From the NCBI RefSeq assembly GCF_016428905.1, contig NZ_JAELTQ010000011.1, positions 1 through 64,000 on the forward strand: DNA of 64,000 nt, in the 5' to 3' direction. The notes beneath the pieces were generated by a model. That model searched no databases, was not told the origin of the DNA, and was given only the letters and a program-made list of their open reading frames with translations. Made by a program: the position numbers and the translations under genes. Positions 36,704 through 44,934 of the stretch are shown here, in pieces; the first letter of the stretch is position 1; the number at the start of each line of letters is the position of its first letter. Source of the DNA: Dyella sp. ASV24. GTDB lineage: Bacteria; Pseudomonadota; Gammaproteobacteria; Xanthomonadales; Rhodanobacteraceae.

Positions 36704-38260
36704 ATGAACAGCAGTTTCAAAATCTTCAAAAACCTTTACCGGGATTCGGTGTCGCTTATGCAGATAAGCGCGCGCATCTGCAAGCTCGATGGTATCGATC
36801 GCGCGGCCGTGCTTATGGGTACCGAAACCAATCGCGAGCAATTGGCTGACGCGGGTTTTGGCAGCGACATCGATGCCGGACCCAATGATCTGATTGTGGC
36901 TGTGCGCGGAAACGATGATATCTGTGCCCGAGCGCTGGAAGAGGCCACCGAGCAGCTGAGCGCGCCTGTAGATAGTTCGGCGGACGGTGTTGTCAGAAAG
37001 CAAGTGCTGACTAGCCTGCAGATGGCCACCGAGCAATCGAGCGAAGCGAACATGGCATTGATCTCGGTGCCTGGCGATTACGCCGCGGCCGAAGCGATGA
37101 AGGCGCTCCGCTTGGGCATGCATGTGATGTTGTTCAGCGACAACGTCAGCCTTGCACAGGAGCGGTCCATCAAAATGCTGGCCCGTGACAATGACTTGAT
37201 CGTCATGGGGCCGGATTGCGGTACCGCCATCGTCAACGGCCTGCCGCTGGGGTTTGCCAACGTGGTGCGGCGCGGAGCGGTCGGCCTCGTCGCCGCATCC
37301 GGCACCGGTCTACAGGAGGTGACCTGCCGGATCCATCAGTTGGGCGAGGGCGTGTCGCAAGCGCTGGGAACTGGTGGGCACGATCTGCACGAGGAGATTG
37401 GCGGCATCTCGATGCTGTACGGCCTCGATGCGTTGATCGCGGACAAAGATACGCGTGTGATTGTGCTGGTATCCAAGCCGCCCGCACCGTCTGTGGCGAA
37501 GCAAATCCTTGCCCGTGCCCGCGCGGCAGGAAAGCCGGTGGTGATCCATTTCCTCGGTGCGCAGCCCGCCGATATCGAAGGGCGGGGCGTGGTGGCGGCA
37601 CCTACGTTGGCGGATGCCGGCAATATCGCGGTAGCACTGCTGCGCGGAGACGCCGTGCCAGCCTCGGAAGCCGTGCTTGCTGTTGCTGAGCAAGACATGC
37701 TGGACGTGCATTGCGCGAAGCTCCCTGCGCGCCGCCGTTTCGTGCGAGGCGTGTTCGCTGGAGGCACGTTCTGCTACGAGAGCCAATTGCTTTGCCAAAA
37801 ACAGGGCTTCCGTGGCTCCTCCAATACGCCAGTGAAAGGCAACGAGTTGCTGACTGATGTGTGGACGAGTATCGGCCACGCCTTTGTGGACCTGGGCGAT
37901 GACGTTTTCACGCGCGGACGCCCACATCCCATGATCGATCCTACGCTGCGCAACGAACGCATCGTGACCGAGTTGCAACAACCCGAAACGGCAGTTGTGC
38001 TGTTCGACGTGGTTCTCGGCTATGGAGCTGCCGACGCGCCCGCTACGGAGCTGGCGACGTTACTGCGGGAAACCTTATCACCCGATGACAGTACGGGATC
38101 GCCGCTCTTGATCGCCCACGTGTGCGGCACTGACGCTGATCCGCAGGATCGCGAGGCACAGATATCCGCCTTGCGTGACGCGGGCGTGCTCATTGCCGGG
38201 TGCAATGCGCAGGCGGCGAGCTGGGCGGCCTACGTCGCCAGCCTTCAGATGAACAAGTAA
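36704..38260 (+). CDS. fdrA: FdrA/AllF-like transcarbamylase subunit
   Basis: A 518-residue protein of the FdrA family, with succinyl-CoA-synthetase-like folds. Diagnostic segments are NDLIVMGPDCGTAIVNGLPL, GAVGLVAASGTGLQEVTCRI and ALGTGGHDLHEEIGGISML. In E. coli FdrA (AllF) works with AllG and AllH to transfer the carbamoyl group between oxalurate and phosphate. Length is normal. The gene is 35 bases after the DUF2877 gene and 13 bases before the DUF1116 gene. Confidence 0.85.
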   Translation: MNSSFKIFKNLYRDSVSLMQISARICKLDGIDRAAVLMGTETNREQLADAGFGSDIDAGPNDLIVAVRGNDDICARALEEATEQLSAPVDSSADGVVRKQVLTSLQMATEQSSEANMALISVPGDYAAAEAMKALRLGMHVMLFSDNVSLAQERSIKMLARDNDLIVMGPDCGTAIVNGLPLGFANVVRRGAVGLVAASGTGLQEVTCRIHQLGEGVSQALGTGGHDLHEEIGGISMLYGLDALIADKDTRVIVLVSKPPAPSVAKQILARARAAGKPVVIHFLGAQPADIEGRGVVAAPTLADAGNIAVALLRGDAVPASEAVLAVAEQDMLDVHCAKLPARRRFVRGVFAGGTFCYESQLLCQKQGFRGSSNTPVKGNELLTDVWTSIGHAFVDLGDDVFTRGRPHPMIDPTLRNERIVTELQQPETAVVLFDVVLGYGAADAPATELATLLRETLSPDDSTGSPLLIAHVCGTDADPQDREAQISALRDAGVLIAGCNAQAASWAAYVASLQMNK

Positions 38261-38273
38261 CGGAGCGTCACAG

Positions 38274-39701
38274 ATGAGCCATTTGTTTACTCAGCCGCTC
38301 AAGGTGATCAACTGCGGCCTGGAAAGTTTTGCGCGAAACCTCGCGCAAGCGGGCGGCGAGGTCGAAACACTGAGCTGGCAGCCGCCCGCGATGGGCGATA
38401 TACAGGCCGGCCTTGACCTCGCCTACTTGATGCAGCACCCGTTGGTCGAGCAGGCCAACAAGAACGCCTTTCAGCGGTATTTGGACGCACAGCCGACGTT
38501 GGTCGACGTGATGCCCGCCGCCGAAGCCATCCCGGAGATGGCCACTCGCAAACTCATCCTACACGCAGGGCCGCCTATTGCGTGGAACCGTATGTGTGGT
38601 CCGGTGCAGGGAGCCATCGTGGGCGCGATCCTGTTCGAGGGTTGGGCGGCCAGCCATGAAGAAGCCGAACGGCTGATCATGGACGGCGTCATCGATATGG
38701 AGCCTTGTCACCACTATCACGCCGTAGGTCCCATGGCTGGGATCATCAGTCCGTCAACGCCCCTGTTCGTGGTGGAGAACCGGGCAAGTGGCAGGCGTGC
38801 TTATACCAACATGAACGAAGGCCTCGGCAAGGTGCTGCGTTTTGGCGCCAACAGCGAGGAGGTCATCGAGCGCCTGCGTTGGATGCGTAACGAATTGGCG
38901 CCTACGCTGAGGGTTGCGCTGCGCTTCTCCGGTGACGTGGAGTTGAAGCCGCTCATGGCGCAGGCGCTGCACATGGGCGATGAGATTCACAACCGCAACG
39001 CAGCGGCTACCGGCTTGCTGATGAAGCGCCTGGTGCCCGCGCTACTGGGTAGCGGACAACCACTCGACGAACTGCGTCGTGTGATTGCCTTCATTCTTGG
39101 CAACGATCACTTCTTCCTCAATCTGTCCATGGCTGCTTGCAAGGTCATGATGGATGCCGCTGCGCATGAGCCTTTCAGTTCGTTGGTCACCGTGATGGCG
39201 CGCAATGGCGTGGAGTTCGGCGTGCGCCTGTCGGGTACGGGTAACCGTTGGTTCACGGCCAAGGCGAATCCGGTGGAAGGTTTGTTCTTCCCCGGCTATG
39301 GCGTAGACGACGCAGCCGCTGATCTCGGCGACAGCGCAATCACTGAAACTGCGGGTGTCGGCGGCTTCGCCATGGCCTCCTCGCCAGCCATTGTGAAGTT
39401 CGTGGGCGGCACACCGGACGACGCCATCGCCAATAGCCGGCGCATGCAGTTCATCACGCTCGGCGGCAATGGCGCGTTCACGCTGCCTTCCATGAATTTC
39501 GCGCCCACCGCGGCGGGTATCGACGCGCGCAAGGTGATCGATCGAAACATTCTTCCCGTCATCAATACGGGTATTGCCCATCGGCAAGCGGGTATCGGAC
39601 AGATCGGTGCGGGCATCACCACCGCACCCATGCCGTGCTTTGTCGAAGCCATTCGCGCGCTGGCCGAGGAGGTTCGCCGCCATACAGGAGAAACATCATG
39701 A
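38274..39701 (+). CDS. allG: DUF1116 protein, AllG/YlbE/YahG-like transcarbamylase subunit
   Basis: A 475-residue DUF1116 protein. Conserved blocks include ILHAGPPIAWNRMCGPVQGA, CHHYHAVGPMAGIISPSTPL, NEGLGKVLRFGANSEEVI and RLSGTGNRWFTAKANPVEGL. Homologues AllG (YlbE) and YahG occur in E. coli next to FdrA-type and carbamate kinase genes. Its stop overlaps the carbamate kinase ATG, so the two are probably made in a fixed ratio. Confidence 0.85.
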   Translation: MSHLFTQPLKVINCGLESFARNLAQAGGEVETLSWQPPAMGDIQAGLDLAYLMQHPLVEQANKNAFQRYLDAQPTLVDVMPAAEAIPEMATRKLILHAGPPIAWNRMCGPVQGAIVGAILFEGWAASHEEAERLIMDGVIDMEPCHHYHAVGPMAGIISPSTPLFVVENRASGRRAYTNMNEGLGKVLRFGANSEEVIERLRWMRNELAPTLRVALRFSGDVELKPLMAQALHMGDEIHNRNAAATGLLMKRLVPALLGSGQPLDELRRVIAFILGNDHFFLNLSMAACKVMMDAAAHEPFSSLVTVMARNGVEFGVRLSGTGNRWFTAKANPVEGLFFPGYGVDDAAADLGDSAITETAGVGGFAMASSPAIVKFVGGTPDDAIANSRRMQFITLGGNGAFTLPSMNFAPTAAGIDARKVIDRNILPVINTGIAHRQAGIGQIGAGITTAPMPCFVEAIRALAEEVRRHTGETS

Positions 39702-40660
39702 GGACCCGGCCGCTTGCCATCGTTGCCGTTGGCGGCAATGCACTGATTCGCGACAACGAACATCTGGCCATTCCAGACCAGTACGAGGCGGTGATCGAAA
39801 GCGCCGAGCATATCGCCGACATGGTCGAGGCGGGCTGGGATCTGGTGCTGACGCACGGCAATGGACCCCAGGTAGGTTTCATCCTGCGTCGTTCCGAGCT
39901 CGCCGCCGAAGAAGTGAGCCCAGTGCCGCTGGATTACGCTGTTGGCGATACGCAAGGCGCTATCGGCTACATGTTCCAGAAGGCGCTGGGCAATGAACTG
40001 CGCCGTCGTGGCATTCAAAAGCCGGTGGTGTCGATAGTCACACAGACCTGCGTCGACCCGGCGGATCCTGCATTTGCCCACCCGACCAAACCCATTGGCG
40101 CTTTTCTCGACGAGAGCACGGCGCGCGAGCGCCAGCAGAAACTCGGCTGGGCGTTGATGGAGGACGCGGGGCGCGGCTGGCGCCGCACGGTGGCGTCGCC
40201 CGAACCGCTCGAGGTAGTGGAGTCGCCGGTCATCGAAACCCTGCTATCTCAAGGCTGCATCGTGGTGGCCTGCGGTGGTGGTGGCATTCCGGTGGTGCGC
40301 AATGCGGCGGGCGAGCTACACGGTGTGGAAGCCGTGATCGACAAGGATCTTGCTTCCGCCCTGCTCGCACAACAGTTGCATGCGGATCTGTTGATGATTC
40401 CCACCGGCGTAGAGCAGGTGGCCGTGAACTTCGGCACGCCCGAACAGCGCTGGCTTGGTCACCTGTCTATCGCCGACGCCAATGAGCTGATCCGCCAGGG
40501 TCAGTTCGGCGCGGGCAGCATGCTGCCGAAGGTGGACGCCATTCTTCGCTTCGTGAAGCACAGCCAGAGTCAGGGCAAGAACGGCAAGGGCCTCATCACA
40601 AGCACGCCTGCCATCAAGCGCGCTTTGCTGCGCGAAACCGGAACGTGGATCTCCGCGTGA
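39698..40660 (+). CDS. arcC: Carbamate kinase (ArcC/AllK/YahI family)
   Basis: Carbamate kinase converts carbamoyl phosphate and ADP to ATP, CO2 and ammonia. The 320-residue product has the amino-acid kinase N-terminus VAVGGNALI, THGNGPQVGFILRRSELA, TQTCVDPADPAF, IVVACGGGGIPVV and VIDKDLASALLA. No ornithine carbamoyltransferase or arginine deiminase gene is nearby. The partner enzymes here are the AllFGH-like subunits, so it probably ends a ureide rather than an arginine pathway. The ATG at 39698 overlaps the previous stop. Confidence 0.9.
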   Translation: MRTRPLAIVAVGGNALIRDNEHLAIPDQYEAVIESAEHIADMVEAGWDLVLTHGNGPQVGFILRRSELAAEEVSPVPLDYAVGDTQGAIGYMFQKALGNELRRRGIQKPVVSIVTQTCVDPADPAFAHPTKPIGAFLDESTARERQQKLGWALMEDAGRGWRRTVASPEPLEVVESPVIETLLSQGCIVVACGGGGIPVVRNAAGELHGVEAVIDKDLASALLAQQLHADLLMIPTGVEQVAVNFGTPEQRWLGHLSIADANELIRQGQFGAGSMLPKVDAILRFVKHSQSQGKNGKGLITSTPAIKRALLRETGTWISA

Positions 40661-40670
40661 CGTAAATGTG

Positions 40671-40698
40671 CGTGGCGGCGTGGACCCACGCCGCCACG
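40671..40698 (+). other. Strong stem-loop between the carbamate kinase and AtzF-C genes
   Basis: Twelve base pairs (40671-40682 with 40687-40698, CGTGGCGGCGTG) around GACC lie in the 78-base gap. No T run follows. It may set differential expression or mRNA stability inside the operon, or act as a weak terminator. Confidence 0.45.
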
Positions 40699-40738
40699 TG
40701 CGCAAGAAAACCTCATACATCATAGGGAAGCGCTGGCA

Positions 40739-41128
40739 ATGACCACGACTCTACTCGCTGTGAACGGCACGCTCATGCGTGGACTGGAACTCAATCCGAA
40801 CATGCTTGCCGCGCGTGGCGTTTTTGTCCGCGAGGACAAGACCGATGCGCACTATCGCATTTGGACTATCAATGATCGCCATCCCGGCATGATCCGCGTG
40901 CTTGAGGGCGGCGTGCAGGTTGCCCTCGAGATATGGAGTCTCCCGATGGACTCGCTTGGTGCGCTGCTACTCAGCGAACCAGCAGGCCTGAGCATCGGCA
41001 AGGTCAAGCTGGCCAGTGGAGAGGAAGTACTCGGCGTGCTCGCCGAGCCCTGGTTGCTGGAAGGCCAGGACGAAATTTCCCAACACGGTGGCTGGCGCGG
41101 TTACACGGGTCACACATTCGCCGGCTGA
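40739..41128 (+). CDS. Stand-alone allophanate hydrolase C-terminal (AtzF-C) domain
   Basis: A 129-residue protein that corresponds to only the C-terminal domain of allophanate hydrolase (AtzF): LLAVNGTLMRGLELNPNML, YRIWTINDRHPGMIRV, GLSIGKVKLASGEEVLGVLA and GGWRGYTGHTF. The amidase domain with its Ser-Ser-Lys triad is absent, and the gene is complete with its own start. In fused enzymes this domain decarboxylates N-carboxycarbamate. A separate version implies a related decarboxylation or a binding role in this pathway. Confidence 0.82.
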   Translation: MTTTLLAVNGTLMRGLELNPNMLAARGVFVREDKTDAHYRIWTINDRHPGMIRVLEGGVQVALEIWSLPMDSLGALLLSEPAGLSIGKVKLASGEEVLGVLAEPWLLEGQDEISQHGGWRGYTGHTFAG

Positions 41129-41165
41129 TGCCGCGCCGAAGGATCGATTGCAAAGGAGTAACGGA

Positions 41166-42395
41166 ATGCGCAAGACCAACATCAACCTGGATACAGCGCC
41201 GTCGTATCGTATTGCGATGATTCTGCTGGGCATTGCCATCACGCCCGTGCTGCTCTCCTCGTCCAGCTTTGGCAGCAAGCTGAGCGGTTCGGCATTGTTG
41301 ACGGTGGTGACCATCGGTTGCCTCATTCTTTCAGTGCTGGCTGCGATCACCTTGTGTGTAGGCGAAAAGGCACGTCTGCCTACATCCGGCATCGTCAAAT
41401 ATCCCTTCGGTGAGAAGGGCGCCGTCGCCATCAACATATTGCTCGCCGTGAGCCTGTTCGGCTGGATCGCGGTGACCGCCAACATGTTCGGCCATACGAT
41501 GCATGATCTGCTCTCTCGCTATGGTGTCGGTGTGCCTGTGGGAGTGCTGGTGCCCATCGGTTGCGTGATCTTTGTGGCGTCCACGGCGTTCGGCTTTGCC
41601 GTGCTCGGTAAGATCGCGCAGGTGGCTGTGCCGGTCATCTCAGCCATGCTTTGCTATCTCGTGTACACGGCGTTCCATGGCGGTGCCTCGCCGCTGGGCG
41701 AGATGGAAGGCATGAGCACAGGCGTGGCGGTGTCCTCTGTGGTGGGCACCATTATCGTGCTGGTGACTACGCTGCCGGACTTTGGGTGTTTCGTGCATGA
41801 CCGCAAGCACGCGATCATGGCGGCGATCCTGACGTTCTCGGTGGCTTATCCGTTGCTGTTCTGGGCCGGCGCCATGCCGAGCGCCCTGACTGGCAAGGGC
41901 TCGCTGCTGGAAGCCATGGCGGTGTTCGGAGCGATTCTGCCCACGGCGCTATTGCTGGTCTTCGCCACGGTAACGGGCAATGGCGGCAATATGTTCCAGG
42001 GAACACTAGTGGTTTCCACCTTGCTGACGCGCTTCCCCAAGTGGCAGATCACGCTGGCTCTAGGCGTGCTGGCGGCGATCGTGGGCAGCATGGACATCAT
42101 GTCCTGGTTCATCCCCTTCTTGCTGTTCCTGGGGGTGGCCACGCCACCAGTCGCAGGTATCTATGTTGCCGACTACGTGATGTATCGCGGTCATGGCTAC
42201 GACCCCGCCGTACTCGTGAGCGGCCCGAAAGTGAGGGTGCTGACCTTCGTGGCATGGCTGATTGGCTCGTTGGTGGGTTTCGCAGCCATCAAGGGTGCGG
42301 TAACGATCACGTCCATCCCGTCGCTCGATTCGATCCTGGTGGCCAGCGTTTGCTACATCGTTCTCAGCCGGTTTGAGCGGAGACGTGGTCATTAA
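41166..42395 (+). CDS. CodB-like NCS1 permease
   Basis: A 409-residue inner-membrane transporter with about 12 hydrophobic segments, of the cytosine permease/NCS1 type (SSSSFGSKLSGSALLTVVTI, VTANMFGHTMHDLL, LVTTLPDFGCFVHDRKHAIM, SWFIPFLLFLGVATPPVAGI). AAAGGAG lies upstream of the ATG. No deaminase for cytosine is encoded beside it, so the cargo is more likely the pathway substrate, a small uncharged amide or ureide. Last operon gene before the regulator. Confidence 0.83.
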   Translation: MRKTNINLDTAPSYRIAMILLGIAITPVLLSSSSFGSKLSGSALLTVVTIGCLILSVLAAITLCVGEKARLPTSGIVKYPFGEKGAVAINILLAVSLFGWIAVTANMFGHTMHDLLSRYGVGVPVGVLVPIGCVIFVASTAFGFAVLGKIAQVAVPVISAMLCYLVYTAFHGGASPLGEMEGMSTGVAVSSVVGTIIVLVTTLPDFGCFVHDRKHAIMAAILTFSVAYPLLFWAGAMPSALTGKGSLLEAMAVFGAILPTALLLVFATVTGNGGNMFQGTLVVSTLLTRFPKWQITLALGVLAAIVGSMDIMSWFIPFLLFLGVATPPVAGIYVADYVMYRGHGYDPAVLVSGPKVRVLTFVAWLIGSLVGFAAIKGAVTITSIPSLDSILVASVCYIVLSRFERRRGH

Positions 42396-42503
42396 GCATC
42401 AGAGTTTTCTGAAACCCCCTTCAAACACCGTGTCACGCGGTCGCGGTCAATGCTTGGCTGTCGATGCGGTTGCTACGGTGAGGGGGAAGCAGGAGATCGA
42501 TCG

Positions 42504-43424
42504 ATGTTTACCTCAGATGAAAGCCTTCGTGTCGTTCGCATGGTGGCCAAATACCAGAGCATTACCCAGGCAGCGGAAAGGCTGCACAAGGTGCCCTCTG
42601 CCGTTAGCTATACCGTCAAGAAGCTGGAAGAGACATTTGGAGCGAAGCTCTTCATGCGTAAAGGCTGCTACATACAGCTCACGTCGGCTGGCGAGTATTT
42701 CATTCATCACAGCAAGGCGATTCTCGATGACCTGGAAGCGCTCAAGCGCAATGTCGCGATCGTCGATGCAGGTGTGGAGAACGAGGTGAGGGTCGCGGTG
42801 AACAACATCGTTCCTCAAGGGGCGCTGATCGATTTCGTTGAGGCCTTCGAGCAGACATTCCCTTCCTCGCAGCTGACCCTTAGTCAGGAGGTCTACAACG
42901 GTTGCTGGGATGCGCTGTATCAAGGTCGCGCGGATATGGTCATCGGCGCACCGCATGCGGTGCCTAGTGCCGATGGCGTGGTCAGCCATCCTTTGGGCCA
43001 CATGGAATGGGATTTCGTCGTGGGCGCTGCGCATCCCTTGGCGAACGCCGAACACGTATTGGAAAGCAGTGAATTGCGCCGTTATCCCGCTGTCTGCATT
43101 CGCGATACCTCAGTGAACTTGCAAGGTATGCAGGCGTGGTTGCTGGAAGGGCAGAAGCCGATCTTCGTTTCGGACTTTTCCACAGCAATCGCGCTGATTG
43201 CGCGCAACGTGGCGATCGGCTGCATTCCCCGGCACATGTACCTGGCGCACCGGGGCATTGCCCTGGTGAGGAAATCCATCGAGGAGCGTAAGCACGCCAC
43301 CCGCCTTTTCCTGGCGTATCGATCCGGTGGGATGGGCAAGGCACGGCGATGGAGTTTGGATTATCTCCGCGGCTCAGCGCGTAGTGAGTTGCTGTGCGGC
43401 ATCACTCCAGGTGTTTGCCACTAG
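42504..43424 (+). CDS. LysR-type transcriptional regulator
   Basis: A 306-residue LysR-family regulator with an N-terminal winged helix (SITQAAERLHKVPSAVSYTV, KKLEETFGAKLFMRKG) and a periplasmic-binding-like effector domain. YahB, a LysR protein, lies next to the comparable yahDEFGHI genes in E. coli. It is transcribed in the same direction as the operon, 108 bases after the permease, and could act at the dyad 34899-34925. Effector unknown. Confidence 0.88.
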   Translation: MFTSDESLRVVRMVAKYQSITQAAERLHKVPSAVSYTVKKLEETFGAKLFMRKGCYIQLTSAGEYFIHHSKAILDDLEALKRNVAIVDAGVENEVRVAVNNIVPQGALIDFVEAFEQTFPSSQLTLSQEVYNGCWDALYQGRADMVIGAPHAVPSADGVVSHPLGHMEWDFVVGAAHPLANAEHVLESSELRRYPAVCIRDTSVNLQGMQAWLLEGQKPIFVSDFSTAIALIARNVAIGCIPRHMYLAHRGIALVRKSIEERKHATRLFLAYRSGGMGKARRWSLDYLRGSARSELLCGITPGVCH

Positions 43425-43566
43425 CGCTCGATTTCGTATCGACAACTGAACTTTTACCCGGGCGGTGCACGCGGGAACCGTGATCACGACGATCGCGGAG
43501 GGCTTCGCTCGTCCATAAATCATGGTTTTCGGTGGACCCGCGCCGTTATCCAAAGGAGTGGATCTG

Positions 43567-44631
43567 ATGAAGCGGCATCCTTTTCTCGGTATGGCGAGCA
43601 GCGCGCTGCTGCTGGCGGCAGCCAGCATCAGCCCTGCGTGGGCGGCGCCCGAACTTCGGTTTTATGGCCTGGTCGACGTGTGGGCTGGCTCGCAGCGATT
43701 GCCTGGCGCGCGCAGCGAAGGACTGATCTCGGACGGTGGTATGTCCACCTCGTATCTTGGTGTCAGCGCCAGCGACGAATTTGCACCGGGCTACAAGGGC
43801 ATCGTGCAACTCGAGGGCTTTTTCCGCCCTACGGATGGCCAATGGGGGCGTTTCGATGGTGACCTTACGCTTGCGCGAAACGCCAATGCAGGTATCGAGT
43901 CGCCGTATGGAACGGTGCGCATCGGTCGAGTCACGTCGCCGCTGTTCGTGTCTACCATCCTGTTTAACCCGTTTGTCGATTCGTACGTGTTCTCGCCGAT
44001 CATCGCGCACACCTATCTGGGCATGGGCACTTACCCGCCGTATGACACGGATCAGGGTCTGATCGGTGATTCGGGTTGGAGTCGCGCCCTGCAGTACGAA
44101 TCGCCCGACATGCATGGCTTGACTGTTAACGTGACCTACGGAGCATCCGACTCGAGCGAGCACAACAGCGCCAAGAAGGTCGGTGGCCGGGTGATGTACG
44201 CCAGCGGCGCATTTGCCGCGACGGCGGGCTATCAGTACCTGAGTTACAACAGTTCGGCCGGCGACCTGGATCAACTCATGCCGGGCATGACGAGCCAGAG
44301 CACGGGGTTATTGGGCGCCTCCTATGACTTCAAGGTGGCAAAGCTGTTTGCGCAGTACCTGTTTACAGACAACCACCGCAACGGCGGCAACTGGAAGGTC
44401 AACACGTCACAGCTTGGTGTGTCGGTGCCGATCGGCAAAGGCTCTGCGCTGGCAGCGTACGCGTACTCGCGCGACTCCGGTGGCATGCACCAGACACGCA
44501 ATACATGGTCGCTTGGCTACGACTATCCGTTCAACAAGTACATCGATGCGTATGTTGCCTACATGCGTGATGAGATCAGCGATCTGTCAGGCGGTTATAC
44601 GGTGGGTGCCGGTCTGCGTTTGTCGTTCTGA
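43567..44631 (+). CDS. Gram-negative general porin
   Basis: A 354-residue outer-membrane porin: signal peptide at residues 1-26 (ends PAWA), first strand ELRFYGLVDVWAG, the porin segment GTVRIGRVTSPLFV, and a C-terminal strand ending in Phe (GAGLRLSF) as needed for BAM insertion. AAAGGAG precedes the ATG at 43567. Its place behind the ureide operon suggests it supplies substrate across the outer membrane, but it may have its own promoter in the 142-base gap. Confidence 0.85.
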   Translation: MKRHPFLGMASSALLLAAASISPAWAAPELRFYGLVDVWAGSQRLPGARSEGLISDGGMSTSYLGVSASDEFAPGYKGIVQLEGFFRPTDGQWGRFDGDLTLARNANAGIESPYGTVRIGRVTSPLFVSTILFNPFVDSYVFSPIIAHTYLGMGTYPPYDTDQGLIGDSGWSRALQYESPDMHGLTVNVTYGASDSSEHNSAKKVGGRVMYASGAFAATAGYQYLSYNSSAGDLDQLMPGMTSQSTGLLGASYDFKVAKLFAQYLFTDNHRNGGNWKVNTSQLGVSVPIGKGSALAAYAYSRDSGGMHQTRNTWSLGYDYPFNKYIDAYVAYMRDEISDLSGGYTVGAGLRLSF

Positions 44632-44661
44632 CCGCATATCGCCGTTACCTCACAGCTGGTA

Positions 44662-44934
44662 TCAGGGCACTTCGGCTGCGTCGTAGATGCAGGACAGTAC
44701 GGCGGCCGCGGCGGCGTAAAGCGTTGCTGGCACTTCCTGCCTTAGCCGCAGAGAGGCCAGCAATGCGGCCATCTGCGGATCCTGGTGCAGCGGAATGCCT
44801 AGCGCGCGTGCACGCGCGAGCAAGGTTTCCAGCGACTCCGGCGGAAGGGTGACCGGCGTGGCCGGTGCGTCGTTCGGACCGCCGGAAAGGCGGAGGGTGA
44901 CGCGCCGACGCGCGGGCGGCAGGGTGTTGCTCAT
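44662..44934 (-). CDS. FlhB C-terminal-domain paralogue (FlhB2/FlhX-like)
   Basis: A 90-residue protein resembling only the part of FlhB after the cleavage site (LPPESLETLLARARALGIPL, HQDPQMAALLASLRLRQEVP, LYAAAAAVLSCIY). There is no membrane part and no NPTH motif. Such truncated FlhB paralogues are known in several bacteria and can partly replace the released FlhB C-terminal fragment. ATG at 44934 overlaps the stop of the fliK-like gene (ATGA), so the two are one transcription unit. Confidence 0.8.
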   Translation of the reverse strand: MSNTLPPARRRVTLRLSGGPNDAPATPVTLPPESLETLLARARALGIPLHQDPQMAALLASLRLRQEVPATLYAAAAAVLSCIYDAAEVP

